DNA from: Chondrus crispus | Taxonomy: Eukaryota > Rhodophyta > Florideophyceae > Gigartinales > Gigartinaceae | Length of the DNA stretch: 64,000 nt | NCBI RefSeq assembly: GCF_000350225.1 | Contig: NW_005179058.1 | Span: forward strand, 373,633 to 437,632 | Reading direction: 5' to 3' | Part shown: positions 11,098 through 19,897 of the stretch, piece by piece | Layout: each line of letters starts with the position of its first letter | Position numbering within the stretch: position 1 is the stretch's first letter | Program-made: the position numbers and the translations under genes | The notes under the pieces: generated by a model | Databases searched by the model: none | The model's input: the letters and a program-made list of their open reading frames with translations, nothing else | Told to the model about the DNA's origin: nothing

Positions 11098-11111
11098 CTG
11101 GGCCCATAACC
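11098..11111 (-). other. Primer binding site of copia B(-)
   Basis: On the minus strand GGTTATGGGCCCAG directly follows the LTR end. It is complementary to CTGGGCCCATAACC, the anticodon stem-loop of eukaryotic initiator tRNA-Met (established tRNA sequence), rather than to a tRNA 3' CCA end. Drosophila copia is known to prime with a 5' half of this tRNA. Confidence 0.85.
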
Positions 11112-11221
11112 TACAGAAAGGTCAGCGGGGCAGAGGGAAGAAGGATGGTTGAAGGTTGCTGGTGGTTGACGGGAAAAGAAGTTGATACCATTTTACTCTT
11201 GGTCGCCAACTATTGGCGCTA

Positions 11222-11227
11222 CTTATA
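11222..11227 (-). promoter_or_regulatory. TATA box of the B(-) 5' LTR
   Basis: On the minus strand TATAAG in GAAGAGTATAAGTAGCGCC, about 110 bp before the LTR end. Confidence 0.6.
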
Positions 11228-11292
11228 CTCTTCGAACTACATACAATACGAGCCATTAGGGCTGGTCACGTGACTCTCCTTCTTGCACTGGT

Positions 11293-11580
11293 TGATAATC
11301 AAGTGACTCTCCCTGTTGCACTCTCGGTTGATAATCAAGTGACTCTCCTACTTCCACTCTCGGTTGATAATCAAGTGACTCTCCCTGTTGCACTCTCGGT
11401 TGATAATCAAGTGACTCTCCTACTTCCACTTTCGGTTGATAATCAAATGACTCTCCTTCTTGCACTCTCGGTTGATAATCAATTGACTCTCCTCTCCTAC
11501 TTCCACTCTCCGTTGATAATCAAATGACTCTCCTTCTTGCACTCTCTCTTGCTAATAATTTGGGACCGTTTGAGAGTCAA
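11293..11580. repeat. 36-bp minisatellite in LTR-B, about 8 units
   Basis: The same unit as at 4374-4502, with two alternating subtypes (CCCTGTTGCACT and CCTACTTCCACT variants) and a degraded right end. The expansion accounts for most of the length difference between the two LTRs of B(-). Confidence 0.85.
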
Positions 11581-11927
11581 TAATATCTGAATGTACTGTA
11601 CTGTAGATTACAGATTTTACACTACGATTAATAACCACTGTGGCACATACGTCATACGTGTCACACACGTGTCAAATCGAGAAAAATGAAACATGTTCAG
11701 AATGTACTGTAGAGTGCCACAAGGTACATAACTTACACGTGTCAACACCAAAATTGAAACATGCTCGGAAATGATAGGAAAGTGCAACCGTGTACAAATA
11801 TGACACGTGTCTACGTTGAAGACCAAACATCCTGAAAATGCTCTTGCAAGCATTTTAGGTTTCGTCGACGTACACGTGTAATATCTGTCAGGCTTGGAGC
11901 TCAGCATGTGGTCGAAGATTTCCAACA

Positions 11928-12373
11928 CAGACTCTTGCAAGTCGACCAGCGGATATGTTTTCAAGTTCTGTGGTGGAGCTATCAGTTGGAGTTCCCGGAA
12001 ACAGACTGTGGTTGCGACTTCGACGTGTGAAGCTGAGTACATTGCACTATGTGAAGCGTGTAAGGAAGGGACCTGGTTGCGTCAAGTTGTTGCTGATGTC
12101 CTCGGACTTGATTCTGATCCCACGATCATGATGGGGTGTGACAATGCAGGGACCATTTCGTTTGCACAGAATGAATCGATCAACCGTCGCAGCAAACATG
12201 TTGATGTAAAATACCACTACGTACGAGATGCTATTAAGAGAAACATTGCGTATTTGTCGCATTGTCCAACCACTTCGATGCCTGCCGATATCTTAACCAA
12301 AGCACTTGGGCGAATTCTATTCCAGAAGTTTGTAGAACTTCTGGGGCTTGCCGTGTCCAGTAAAAGCATGTGA
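11928..12373 (+). pseudogene. Copia B(+) RNase H fragment
   Basis: The C-terminal RNase H part of a plus-strand B pol: KSTSGYVFKFCGG, STCEAEYIALCEA, CDNAGTISFAQNES and ADILTKALGR, with a stop at 12371-12373. It begins abruptly after LTR-B(-). It matches the RNase H of B(-) almost exactly, so the two copies are close relatives. The catalytic-core start and all upstream domains are absent. Confidence 0.93.
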
Positions 12374-12384
12374 TCGAGGGGGAG
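12374..12384 (+). other. Polypurine tract of copia B(+)
   Basis: TCGAGGGGGAG between the pol stop codon and the LTR start TGTTGG. Confidence 0.8.
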
Positions 12385-12732
12385 TGTTGGAAATCTTCGA
12401 CCACATGCTAAGCTCCAAGCCTGACAGATATTACACGTGTACGTCGACGAAACCTAAAATGCTTGCAAGAGCATTTTCAGGATGTTTGGTCTTCAACGTA
12501 GACACGTGTCATATTTGTACACGGTTGCACTTTCCTATCATTTCCGAGCATGTTTCAATTTTGGTGTTGACACGTGTAAGCTATGTACCTCGTGGCACTC
12601 TACAGTACATTCTGAACATGTTTCATTTTTCTCGATTTGACCCGTGTGTGACACGTATGACGTATGTGCCACAGTGGTTATTAATCGTAGTGTAAAATCT
12701 GTAATCTACAGTACAGTACATTCAGATATTAT

Positions 12733-12950
12733 TGAGAGTCACTTGATTATCAACCGAGAGTGCAAGAAGGAGAGTCATTTGATTATCAACGGAGAGTGGA
12801 AGTAGGAGAGTCACTTGATTATCAACCGAGAGTGCAAGAAGGAGAGTCATTTGATTATCAACCGAGAGTGGAAGTAGGAGAGTCACTTGATTATCAACCG
12901 AGAGTGCAACAGGGAGAGTCACTTGATTATCAACGAGTGCAAGAAGGAGA
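12733..12950. repeat. 36-bp minisatellite in LTR-B(+), about 7 units
   Basis: Reverse-oriented copies of the unit at 4374-4502. The outer unit is partly deleted near 12935. Three LTR-B copies carry about four, eight and seven units. Confidence 0.85.
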
Positions 12951-12997
12951 GTCACGTGACCAGCCCTAATCGCTCGTATTGTATGTAGTTCGAAGAG

Positions 12998-13003
12998 TAT
13001 AAG
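12998..13003 (+). promoter_or_regulatory. TATA box of LTR-B(+)
   Basis: TATAAG in GAAGAGTATAAGTAGCGCC, about 110 bp before the LTR end. Confidence 0.6.
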
Positions 13004-13113
13004 TAGCGCCAATAGTTGGCGACCAAGAGTAAAATGGCATCAACTTCTTTTCCCGTCAACCACCAGCAACCTTCAACCATCCTTCTTCCCTCTGCCCCGC
13101 TGACCTTTCTATA

Positions 13114-15589
13114 CTGCCCACCACGCCCCAGGCGTTTTGCGAACGCGAGTGGACCGACGGAGATTAGTTGGCGGATCAATCATTTCTTCCTCAACTACGT
13201 GTTGGTCAACTGTTTCGGTGGTTTCGTTCTCCCCTGCAGTTGGGGAGCAGTTGGAGGATTCATCGGAGTCTTGTTGTTCATTCGGCGATGATGCTTCCGA
13301 TGCCACTGCATTATTTTCTGTACCCTCCTCATCGATGTTCAAGTTGATTGTGTCATCATCCGTTGTAGCTTCCTCGTTTGTATCCATCGGTTCACCAGAT
13401 TTGCCTCCCGTGGACTCGTCAAAAGTAACATCTCTGGATACGATCACTTTGTGCAAATCACCATCCCACAACTTGTAAGCTTTCGTATTTTCAGCATACC
13501 CCAGAAACATTGCCTCCTTTGCACGGGCGTCAAGTTTCTGGATGTTGTGTTTTGGTAATGTATACCAACACTTTGAACCAAAAACACGCAAATGACCAAC
13601 ATTTGGCACAGATTTCATCCATAAGTGGTATGGAGTCATCTTAGGGGGAATGGCACGTGACGTGACTCGATTTCGAACGTACACTGCATTGGCAAGTGCT
13701 TCTGCCCAGAACCCCTTTGTAACTTTCTTGTGCGCTAGCATGGAGCGCACCAAGTTTACCAAAGTTCTGTTCAGTCGTTCGGCCACGCCATTTTGCTCCG
13801 GTGTGTACGCGGTCGTCATTTGATGCTGAGTACCATTTGCAATCAGAAAAGACTTAAACTCCGTGGACAGATACTCACCACCTCGATCGGTGCGAAGCAC
13901 TTTGATCTTGCGACCAGTGTGAGTCTGAGCAAGTTGTGCAAACATTTTGTATCGTTCAAATGCTTCTGATTTATGGTGCATAGGGTACACTACTGACCAG
14001 TTTGAGTGATCATCTATGAAGGTAATGAAGTACTTGGCACCACCATTGGACTGCACCTCTAAGGGGCCACAAACATCAGAGTGAACTAAATCTAGACAGA
14101 AGTATGCCCGCCTCGAGGACCGCTCTTTTGGGATCACAGATCGAGTGGCTTTGCCGTAGACGCACGCAGAACATTTTTCAGAGATGCAATCATTGTCAGT
14201 ATTGTTGATTTTGTTAGCCTCATTACCAAGTAGTTTGACTCCACTTACCACATTGTCACGAATCATCGAAGCAATACCTTGAGAATGCACATGTGCGAAG
14301 CGCTCATGCCACGTTTGCAGGGTGGCAGCATGTGCAGATCCGATGTCACTGACGATGTCGAGAACGTAAAGTTCTCCAACCAATGTCGCAGTCGCCACTA
14401 CAGTTGAGCCTCGTCTGATCATGCATTTTCCATTTTCGAACCCAACTTTTAGTCCAAGTTCAGTCATTCGACTGACAGAGAGCAGAGAGAACGCAAAGTC
14501 CGGAACGTGCAATACATCCGTCAACTTGCACGGTTCGATGCGGCCATTCACATTTAACTTCAAGTGAACGTCACCACGGCCGGCAACCTTCGCACTAGCC
14601 TTGGTTCCCATCTGAACAGAGGCGGAATCAAGTGGCTCATACGTTGCAAACAGAGATCGGTCATATGTAATGTGAGCTGTACAAGCTGAATCTACGAGCC
14701 ACGAAGGGGACATCTCCATATCGTTCGTGTGCGAAGCTTTCGACATCAGACATGTGAAGTCGACGCTGTTTACAACCATGTCGGGATCAGGTTTCTGTGT
14801 GACAAATGCAGATTGTTTCCGCTGAGACATACGCGGTTTATATCCGCTAGGAGGAGCCGGGCGACGCCCATTCGAATCCTTTCCCCAGCACCGGGTTGCT
14901 GTATGGCCTGTATGACCGCAGTTCGTGCATTTGTAATCGTTTATGTCCCGATTGTTCGGGGCACGATTAACCAGAGCCGATGTCTGTGAGGAGCTAGACT
15001 TCATGTTGGCTCGTTGCTCTTCCTGCAGCAGACGACTTTTCACAAAGTCCAAACTGAATATCTTTTCCTCATTACCGAGAGCATCAAGTGCAACGATGAG
15101 AGCCTGGAAACGGGCAGGCAGACCGTTGAGCACTGCCATGGCCATCTCCTTGTCATGGATGTTTACGCTCATTGACTTGAGGATGGCTGCCAGCTGCTTG
15201 ACACGATTGATGTATGCAAGCACCTTTTCACCGGAAAACATCTTCACAGTGTAGAACTCACGACGTGCAGCTAGTTTGTTCAGCAAAGTGTGCCTCTCAA
15301 ACACGTTGACAATAGCTTCCCACATGTCATGAGCAGTATCAACATCACGTACATACTCAAGATGCTCATCTGATAGGGAGAGACCAATCAGTGCTTTAGC
15401 TTTACTGTCACCTCTGATCCACTTCTTACGCTCTTCCGCGCGTTCCTCACTTGGAACTCTTCCCTCAACGATGTATTGGTCAACATCACGTAGAGCAAGC
15501 AGAAGTTGTATTTTCTGCTTCCACACGTAGAAGTTGGAGTCCGTCAGTTTGTCGATTCTGATGGATCCTCCTCCTCCTTGATCTTCCAT
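13114..15589 (-). pseudogene. Copia A(-) gag-pol, truncated before RT
   Basis: Ty1/copia gag-pol reading open from the ATG at 15589 (MEDQGGGGSIRID) for about 825 codons. Domains: a Gag core with YVWKQKIQLLLA, a zinc knuckle CTNCGHTGHTATRC (about 14920), a protease-like VDSACTAH in which Cys-Thr replaces the usual Gly-Ala after Asp-Ser-Ala, the GAG-pre-integrase His/Cys region, and the full integrase core (LVHSDVCG, RTDRGGEY, NGVAERLNRT). It then enters the acidic linker and stops at the junction with LTR-B(+), so RT and RNase H are gone. No stop or frameshift lies in the remaining part. Its integrase is nearly identical to that of A(+), which supports recent activity of the family. Confidence 0.93.
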
Positions 15590-15631
15590 TTTAGTGCAAA
15601 TAAACTTCAAGTATTCGAAAATCCGTTCGGC

Positions 15632-15679
15632 GATCCCAAGCCGTTAACCGATAGTCAACACAATGGCAAGCCCACCCGT
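15632..15679 (-). repeat. 48-bp conserved leader block, copy in copia A
   Basis: Identical to 9010-9057 in copia B, about 45 bp upstream of the gag ATG. The surrounding sequence is not conserved to that degree. Confidence 0.9.
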
Positions 15680-15761
15680 CTAAGAAATTCGATATGACTA
15701 CTATGAAGTTGCACTAGGAGAAATTTGCGAACAGATATGTGAATTTATTTGGATGAAATCC

Positions 15762-16311
15762 CTAACTATTCTGTTCACAAACTACCTTTAAGTGTGCGGC
15801 ACCGTTCTCGTGGCACTTCAGGTGCCCGTGAGACTCAAAGACGCGATTGCAAGGGATACAACGCGGAGTCTTCTTAGCGTTGGCAACTTGAATGCGATGA
15901 GACCTAGACTGAATGTGGTCGTAAAAGGCCTTCGCACTATTGCCACTAACGCCGCACACCGCACACTTTACAATACCGCTTATACCGCGGGCACACCTTA
16001 CGATTCCTCTTGCGCTCACGCTGAAACTCTTTATCCGCGAGAACAGCTGCTTTCCGAGCAGAAAGTCGATGCGTAGTTCTCTTTATTGGTGCGGGAACAG
16101 AGCGCGGAATACGAGGAATCCTATATGGTGCGCTACTCGAGGACGGACCCGGAAGCGCGAGCCGAGGTGAAGGTTGATCCTCAGGCTCAAGCACCTCAAC
16201 GGATACGACCTCCGATGTCCGAACCGTTGGACCGGTGACCAGCTTCCCAGGCGCAGAGCGCACCGGTACTAATTCCAGATCTAACACAACCCCGTAAAAA
16301 CAGGTATTCAC
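15762..16311 (-). pseudogene. Possible two-finger C2H2 zinc-finger ORF in the copia A leader
   Basis: Two overlapping minus-strand frames. The downstream frame (15762-16019) encodes two fingers with the same spacing, Cys-x2-Cys-x12-His-x5-His: CAVCGVSGN...HIQSRSH and CIPCNRVFE...HENGAAH. That spacing fits the U1/matrin-type zinc-finger class (known family spacing), which binds RNA or DNA. The upstream frame (15946-16311) is Pro/Ser-rich and then Lys/Arg-rich (ERKRNRK). The two frames meet at the first finger and may have been one protein, now frameshifted, or joined by an intron I cannot place. The ORF is sense to the element and upstream of gag, which is unusual for copia. It could be captured host sequence or chance. 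Confidence 0.45.
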
Positions 16312-16439
16312 AATAAGGAATATGAAGATAATCGTCAGTAACAGATTTTGGAATTATTGCTCTTAAGAACCACCAAAACGTGCAAAGACAATCACTTAGA
16401 TGTGTAGGAAATGAAAAGAAACTCAAAACTTACTTTGCA

Positions 16440-16800
16440 TGAGAGAACGAAGAAAAACCAAATGCGAAATTGACGACGACGGCGGTAGCGGGAGCGGAAA
16501 CGAAGGCGAAGACCAAAGAAAGAGACAGCAGCAAGAACCACAGCAAGAACAAAAGCCAAACCAAGAACGAAGACAACGAAGACAGCGGGGGCGATGACCA
16601 AAACCAATGCACACAAGAGAGCAAGAACGACAGCAGCAGCGAAAACCAAAACCAAGAACGACGGCAAGAACGACAGCGACAACGACAGCGAGAAGACCAG
16701 CGGAAAGAACGACGAGAAACGGCAGCGAAAACGACAGCGACAACGACGGCAGAAACAACGGAACGAGAACGACAGACTCATGCAGTGAAACGACAGCGAG
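16440..16800. repeat. Low-complexity AAC/GACAGCGAGAAC-rich tract
   Basis: Imperfect short repeats of ACGACAGC, AGAACGAC and AACCAAAACC words in the PBS-proximal leader. Long frames here encode only Arg/Glu/Gln-rich or Leu/Phe-rich low-complexity strings, so I do not call genes. Confidence 0.8.
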
Positions 16801-16803
16801 GGA

Positions 16804-16817
16804 CTGGGCCCATAACC
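16804..16817 (-). other. Primer binding site of copia A(-)
   Basis: Minus-strand GGTTATGGGCCCAG immediately follows the LTR end CCATTA. It is the same initiator tRNA-Met anticodon complement as in copia B, in an otherwise different LTR and leader. Confidence 0.85.
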
Positions 16818-18068
16818 TAATGGTAGGTTCGGAGGGGCAAGGGAAAGGAGGAGGGCAGGTTGATGTGTGTGAGTGAAGGAGTTGGTACCGAAGTTTACTT
16901 GGAGCCGTCTTTCGGCGATACTTATACACTTTGAGTGCTACACTATCCCATTACTTTGGCACCTGGTAAACCGTACTCACCATATGCGCGACCAAGCGCG
17001 GTCCTCTTCTGGCCCGTCCACACTGTTCTATTTCCACCTTACGAATTGACTATTGACTATCAGTGCACAACAGTTTCTACACATTTCCCGTGACTGTAAA
17101 CCATGGCCCTATGCATGCAATCGTTTCACACCTTACTAATCTGCATCCAGACATGACAGAATATATTCTTGCACAATGAACAACTTGGCATCTCTCTATT
17201 TCCAACAACGCAAAGTCTTGTCATATCTCAGTCCCCATACATGCCCTTGTTTTGTACCTTACTAATTTCGGTACACACTGCCAGACAACTATCACGGATA
17301 GCAACAATGTGCATCTAGACTTTCTACACATCTCACGTGATATCCGATGTGAATCACACGAGTACTGTCATCAACTTGCATCCAACGGCGCACCATAACG
17401 AGAGCACAGTACAACGTCGCATGCTGACGAAAATGTAGTACAACGGCGCATGCTGATGCAAGGGTCGCATACAGCGTGACGCGTACACTGAGTACTCACG
17501 TAAGTACATGTCTCTTGCGAGAAATACTTGTTGTACTTTTAATTCACATGTACTGTGCTCGGACACGCGCCGGACCGTATGTAGGCGACGTGTACAAGTG
17601 TACGTACACGCAGCAACGTGGCGATGTGTACATGTGTACACCGCACACAAGTGTTCAGCGCCAAGGCCACACGTAATTACCCATTACAACCATGGTGAAC
17701 AACTTGAAACCGCCGAAATGATGTAATTAAAACGTATACCGATCATTCAAGATATATCACCAGCATGAGTGCATATAAGTGGACAATAACAGACCAATAG
17801 AATTGCAGCATTCGAACCGACACCCAATAGATTTGCAGTATTGCCTGTGTAGCCCTATAACGGTTCGGGCCAAATGCAAATTTTCGGCATTTATGCAAAT
17901 TTGCATGACCCTCCAAAAGTCCACTTTCGTCCCCAGAACCCCAAAATCTGAGACTTTACACGTGTCATGTCGTGATATGGGGTGAGGGTCCGGACCGTCG
18001 AGTCATGTACACGTGTCGCTCGATTTTGCACTTTCCAGATAACAGCATGTGGTCGCACATTTTCAATA
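16818..18068 (-). repeat. 5' LTR of copia A(-)
   Basis: A 1251-bp LTR, TATTGAAAATG to CTACCATTA on the minus strand, homologous to 2771-4037 but visibly diverged in the middle. It carries CACGTG palindromes at both ends of U3, GTACACATGTAC-like palindromes (about 17580-17645), TAAGG motifs and a TATA signal at 16921-16926 (minus). The right end abuts a gag-like gene that it interrupts. Confidence 0.88.
16921..16926 (-). promoter_or_regulatory. TATA box of the A(-) 5' LTR
   Basis: Minus-strand TATAAG in GTGTATAAGTATCGCC, about 105 bp before the PBS. Confidence 0.6.
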
Positions 18069-19194
18069 GGAGTTGTTTCCGAAAATACTCCATTTGGTTT
18101 GGAATTTTTCTAATGTGGTGCGATAGCGTATGTACGGCATGTTCATTACTTCATGGTTCGTCGAAACTATGAGTGCCCATTCTCTGTTCTGTACAGCGCC
18201 TTCTACAAAAGACCTCTTGTGGAAGTCACTTCTCAACTGTGGGTGCGCCATGGGGGACAGTTTCTCGATATCTTTGGTAAGCTCTTTCAGAGCTTGACGT
18301 TCTGAACGGCCGTCTGTTTTGTAGTCAGCAAAAGTCAGGGAGCGTAGGCGCTCCGTAACTGCATCCATCTTAGATTCTGATGAATATGCGTCGTTGAGTA
18401 TAGCAATAGCGGTACCCCAGCTTCGTGCTTTGCCGAGCACTTGGTCGTAGTAGAAATCGAGTGCTTCATCGCGTAAAATGTGACGCAAGAATTGAACCTT
18501 ATCTTCGGTATTGGCACCAGCTTCTTCGGATACCTGCTGGTATGCCATCAGAAATCGAGGCCAGTTCTCCTCTAAAAGCTCCCGAAAATTTGTCAGATGT
18601 GTTTCGAAAATTGGCAGCAAAAATCTTCGACAATTTCCCTTTGTGGTTATCCGTTGGAACCTGATTTCTTTGGGGGCTTTCATGCGCCTGGGCAAAAGGA
18701 TTTTCGCGTCCAATGTGGTTTTGTGGTGAGACGTTTGGTGTGATTATCACGTCCTCACCTCTCTTGATGGCATCATATCTCGCAAGCGCCCTGAGGCAGC
18801 CTTCTCGATCAACGTTTTCAAAAAGAGCGCAAATGACCCTGCGGGGAATGAGTCGACCCTAACATTCGGTCGAATTGCATTGTATCCCTCGAGATTCAAG
18901 AAATGCACGCAGTCTCTTGTACATTTCCGGGTTAATGATTATACCGGGATGAGCGAATTCCGACGGTGTCAGTTCTTCAGTTAAAATTTCCTTCAGTTCT
19001 GAACCTGCAAGTTCCATTTGTGCTTCGTATCCGACAAACAAATTTCGTAGTCCAGTTTGCCTCCCATTTGACAGTTGCAAACCACGCCAGAAGCGAGTTC
19101 CACGATCAGCGTTTGCCATGACTCTTTCTGCCGCAGCGTTAGAGTCGGTGTTTGCTGCATTGTCTTGGCTTGCGCCCGGGACACTGCTGCTCAT
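18069..19194 (-). pseudogene. Retrotransposon Gag-like gene, broken and truncated
   Basis: Minus-strand Gag-like protein starting at the ATG at 19194 (MSSSVPGASQDN). It runs to a TAG at about 18859, continues in a second frame with ALFENVDREGCLRAL, and shifts frame again near 18650 into a helical region with FETHLTNFRELLEENW, VQFLRHILRDEALDFYYDQV and SFVEGAVQNREWALI. That last part resembles the capsid-like Gag domain of LTR elements: a retention motif with scattered Leu/Trp, and no membrane or signal features. The reading stops where LTR-A(-) inserted. No zinc knuckle or pol remains, so the family is unassigned. At least one nonsense change and one frameshift are visible. Confidence 0.65.
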
Positions 19195-19626
19195 TTTGTG
19201 CACTTGTCTTTATTCGCGAATGTCGATCAAAATGCGGTTTTGTCGCAAGTCTTCCGTCACAGAACAGAAAGTAGCTCCCTAGAGCCGTGCACTGGTAGTT
19301 CAATACGTGAACAAGTTTATTTGATGGTTCTGATGTCTCCCTCTCTCCTATGTCTTTCCTATCTCCTCTTTTATGTCGCTCCGGGTTCTTTGTCTCCAAC
19401 TTACTGCCACGTCTGCTGACACAGACGGGGAGCACTGTAGAAACCACGATCTTTCGTCAATCTCAGTTTCCGTCCTTTCGCGCCCGCCCCATGTGGGTTA
19501 CCTTGTCCGAATCAAGGTAACGAAAGGGCAGGGGATACAGTAGTCTAGTTGCAGATACAGAAGTGAATCTTAGAGCAAATCTTGTGCAACATTCCGGATC
19601 GATTGCACCGGAATGATATCGACAGA
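19195..19626. other. No gene seen; short hairpin present
   Basis: Intergenic remnant between the Gag-like pseudogene and an LTR-C fragment. The only structure I see is the inverted repeat GTTACCTTG / CAAGGTAAC around a 7-base loop at 19497-19521. Confidence 0.6.
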
Positions 19627-19897
19627 CAGTGTAATTAGGACATGTGTCCAGGTCATACACGTGTCGGGGAAGAAAATGAACATGCTCAGATTGTACTGTA
19701 CACCGCAACCGTGTACATATTTCACATGTGTACACGTTGAAAACCAAACGTGCTCCTGAAGTACTCTAGAAGTCACACGTGTTCACGTTGAAAATAAAAC
19801 TTGCTCAGCTCGTCACGCGGAGTGTTTTCGATTTTACACGTGTCATACCTGTCGTTGTGTGTCATGCGTGTCTGCATGTGGTCGTAGAACTACAACA
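19627..19897 (-). repeat. LTR-C fragment, 5' end
   Basis: The minus strand begins TGTTGTAGTTCTACGACC at 19897 and follows LTR-C (9917 onward) for about 270 bp, including ACACGTGT palindromes and the GTTTTCAACGTGTACAC segment. Homology fades near 19627. It truncates the pol of gypsy E. Confidence 0.85.

Larger units (their letters stand above)
11112..11927 (-). repeat. 5' LTR of copia B(-)
   Basis: An 816-bp LTR from the PBS to TTTCCAACA (minus-strand start TGTTGGAAA). It contains the TATA signal at 11222-11227 (minus) and about eight 36-bp units (11293-11580). Beyond its right end lies copia B(+) RNase H sequence. Confidence 0.9.
12385..13113 (+). repeat. 3' LTR of copia B(+)
   Basis: A 729-bp LTR, TGTTGGAAATC to CTTTCTATA, in the opposite orientation to the LTRs of B(-). 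It contains about seven 36-bp units (12733-12950) and a TATA box at 12998. The next base belongs to the copia A(-) coding region, which shows that B(+) inserted into A(-). Confidence 0.92.
15590..16803 (-). other. Leader of copia A(-)
   Basis: About 1.2 kb between PBS and gag, unusually long. It contains the 48-bp conserved block, a possible zinc-finger ORF (15762-16311) and a low-complexity stretch next to the PBS (about 16440-16800). No other gene is visible. Confidence 0.7.

Noticed and set aside
11293..11580. Regular 36-bp repeats resembling a CRISPR array
   Set aside because: The units are tandem without unique spacers, lie in a eukaryotic LTR, and have no cas genes nearby.
16470..16820. 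Plus-strand Arg/Glu/Gln-rich frames
   Set aside because: Low-complexity repeat in the copia leader, on the antisense strand, and present in several frames at once.
19497..19521. Hairpin as a bacterial-type terminator
   Set aside because: The context is eukaryotic retroelement DNA, with no T run and no gene ending next to it.
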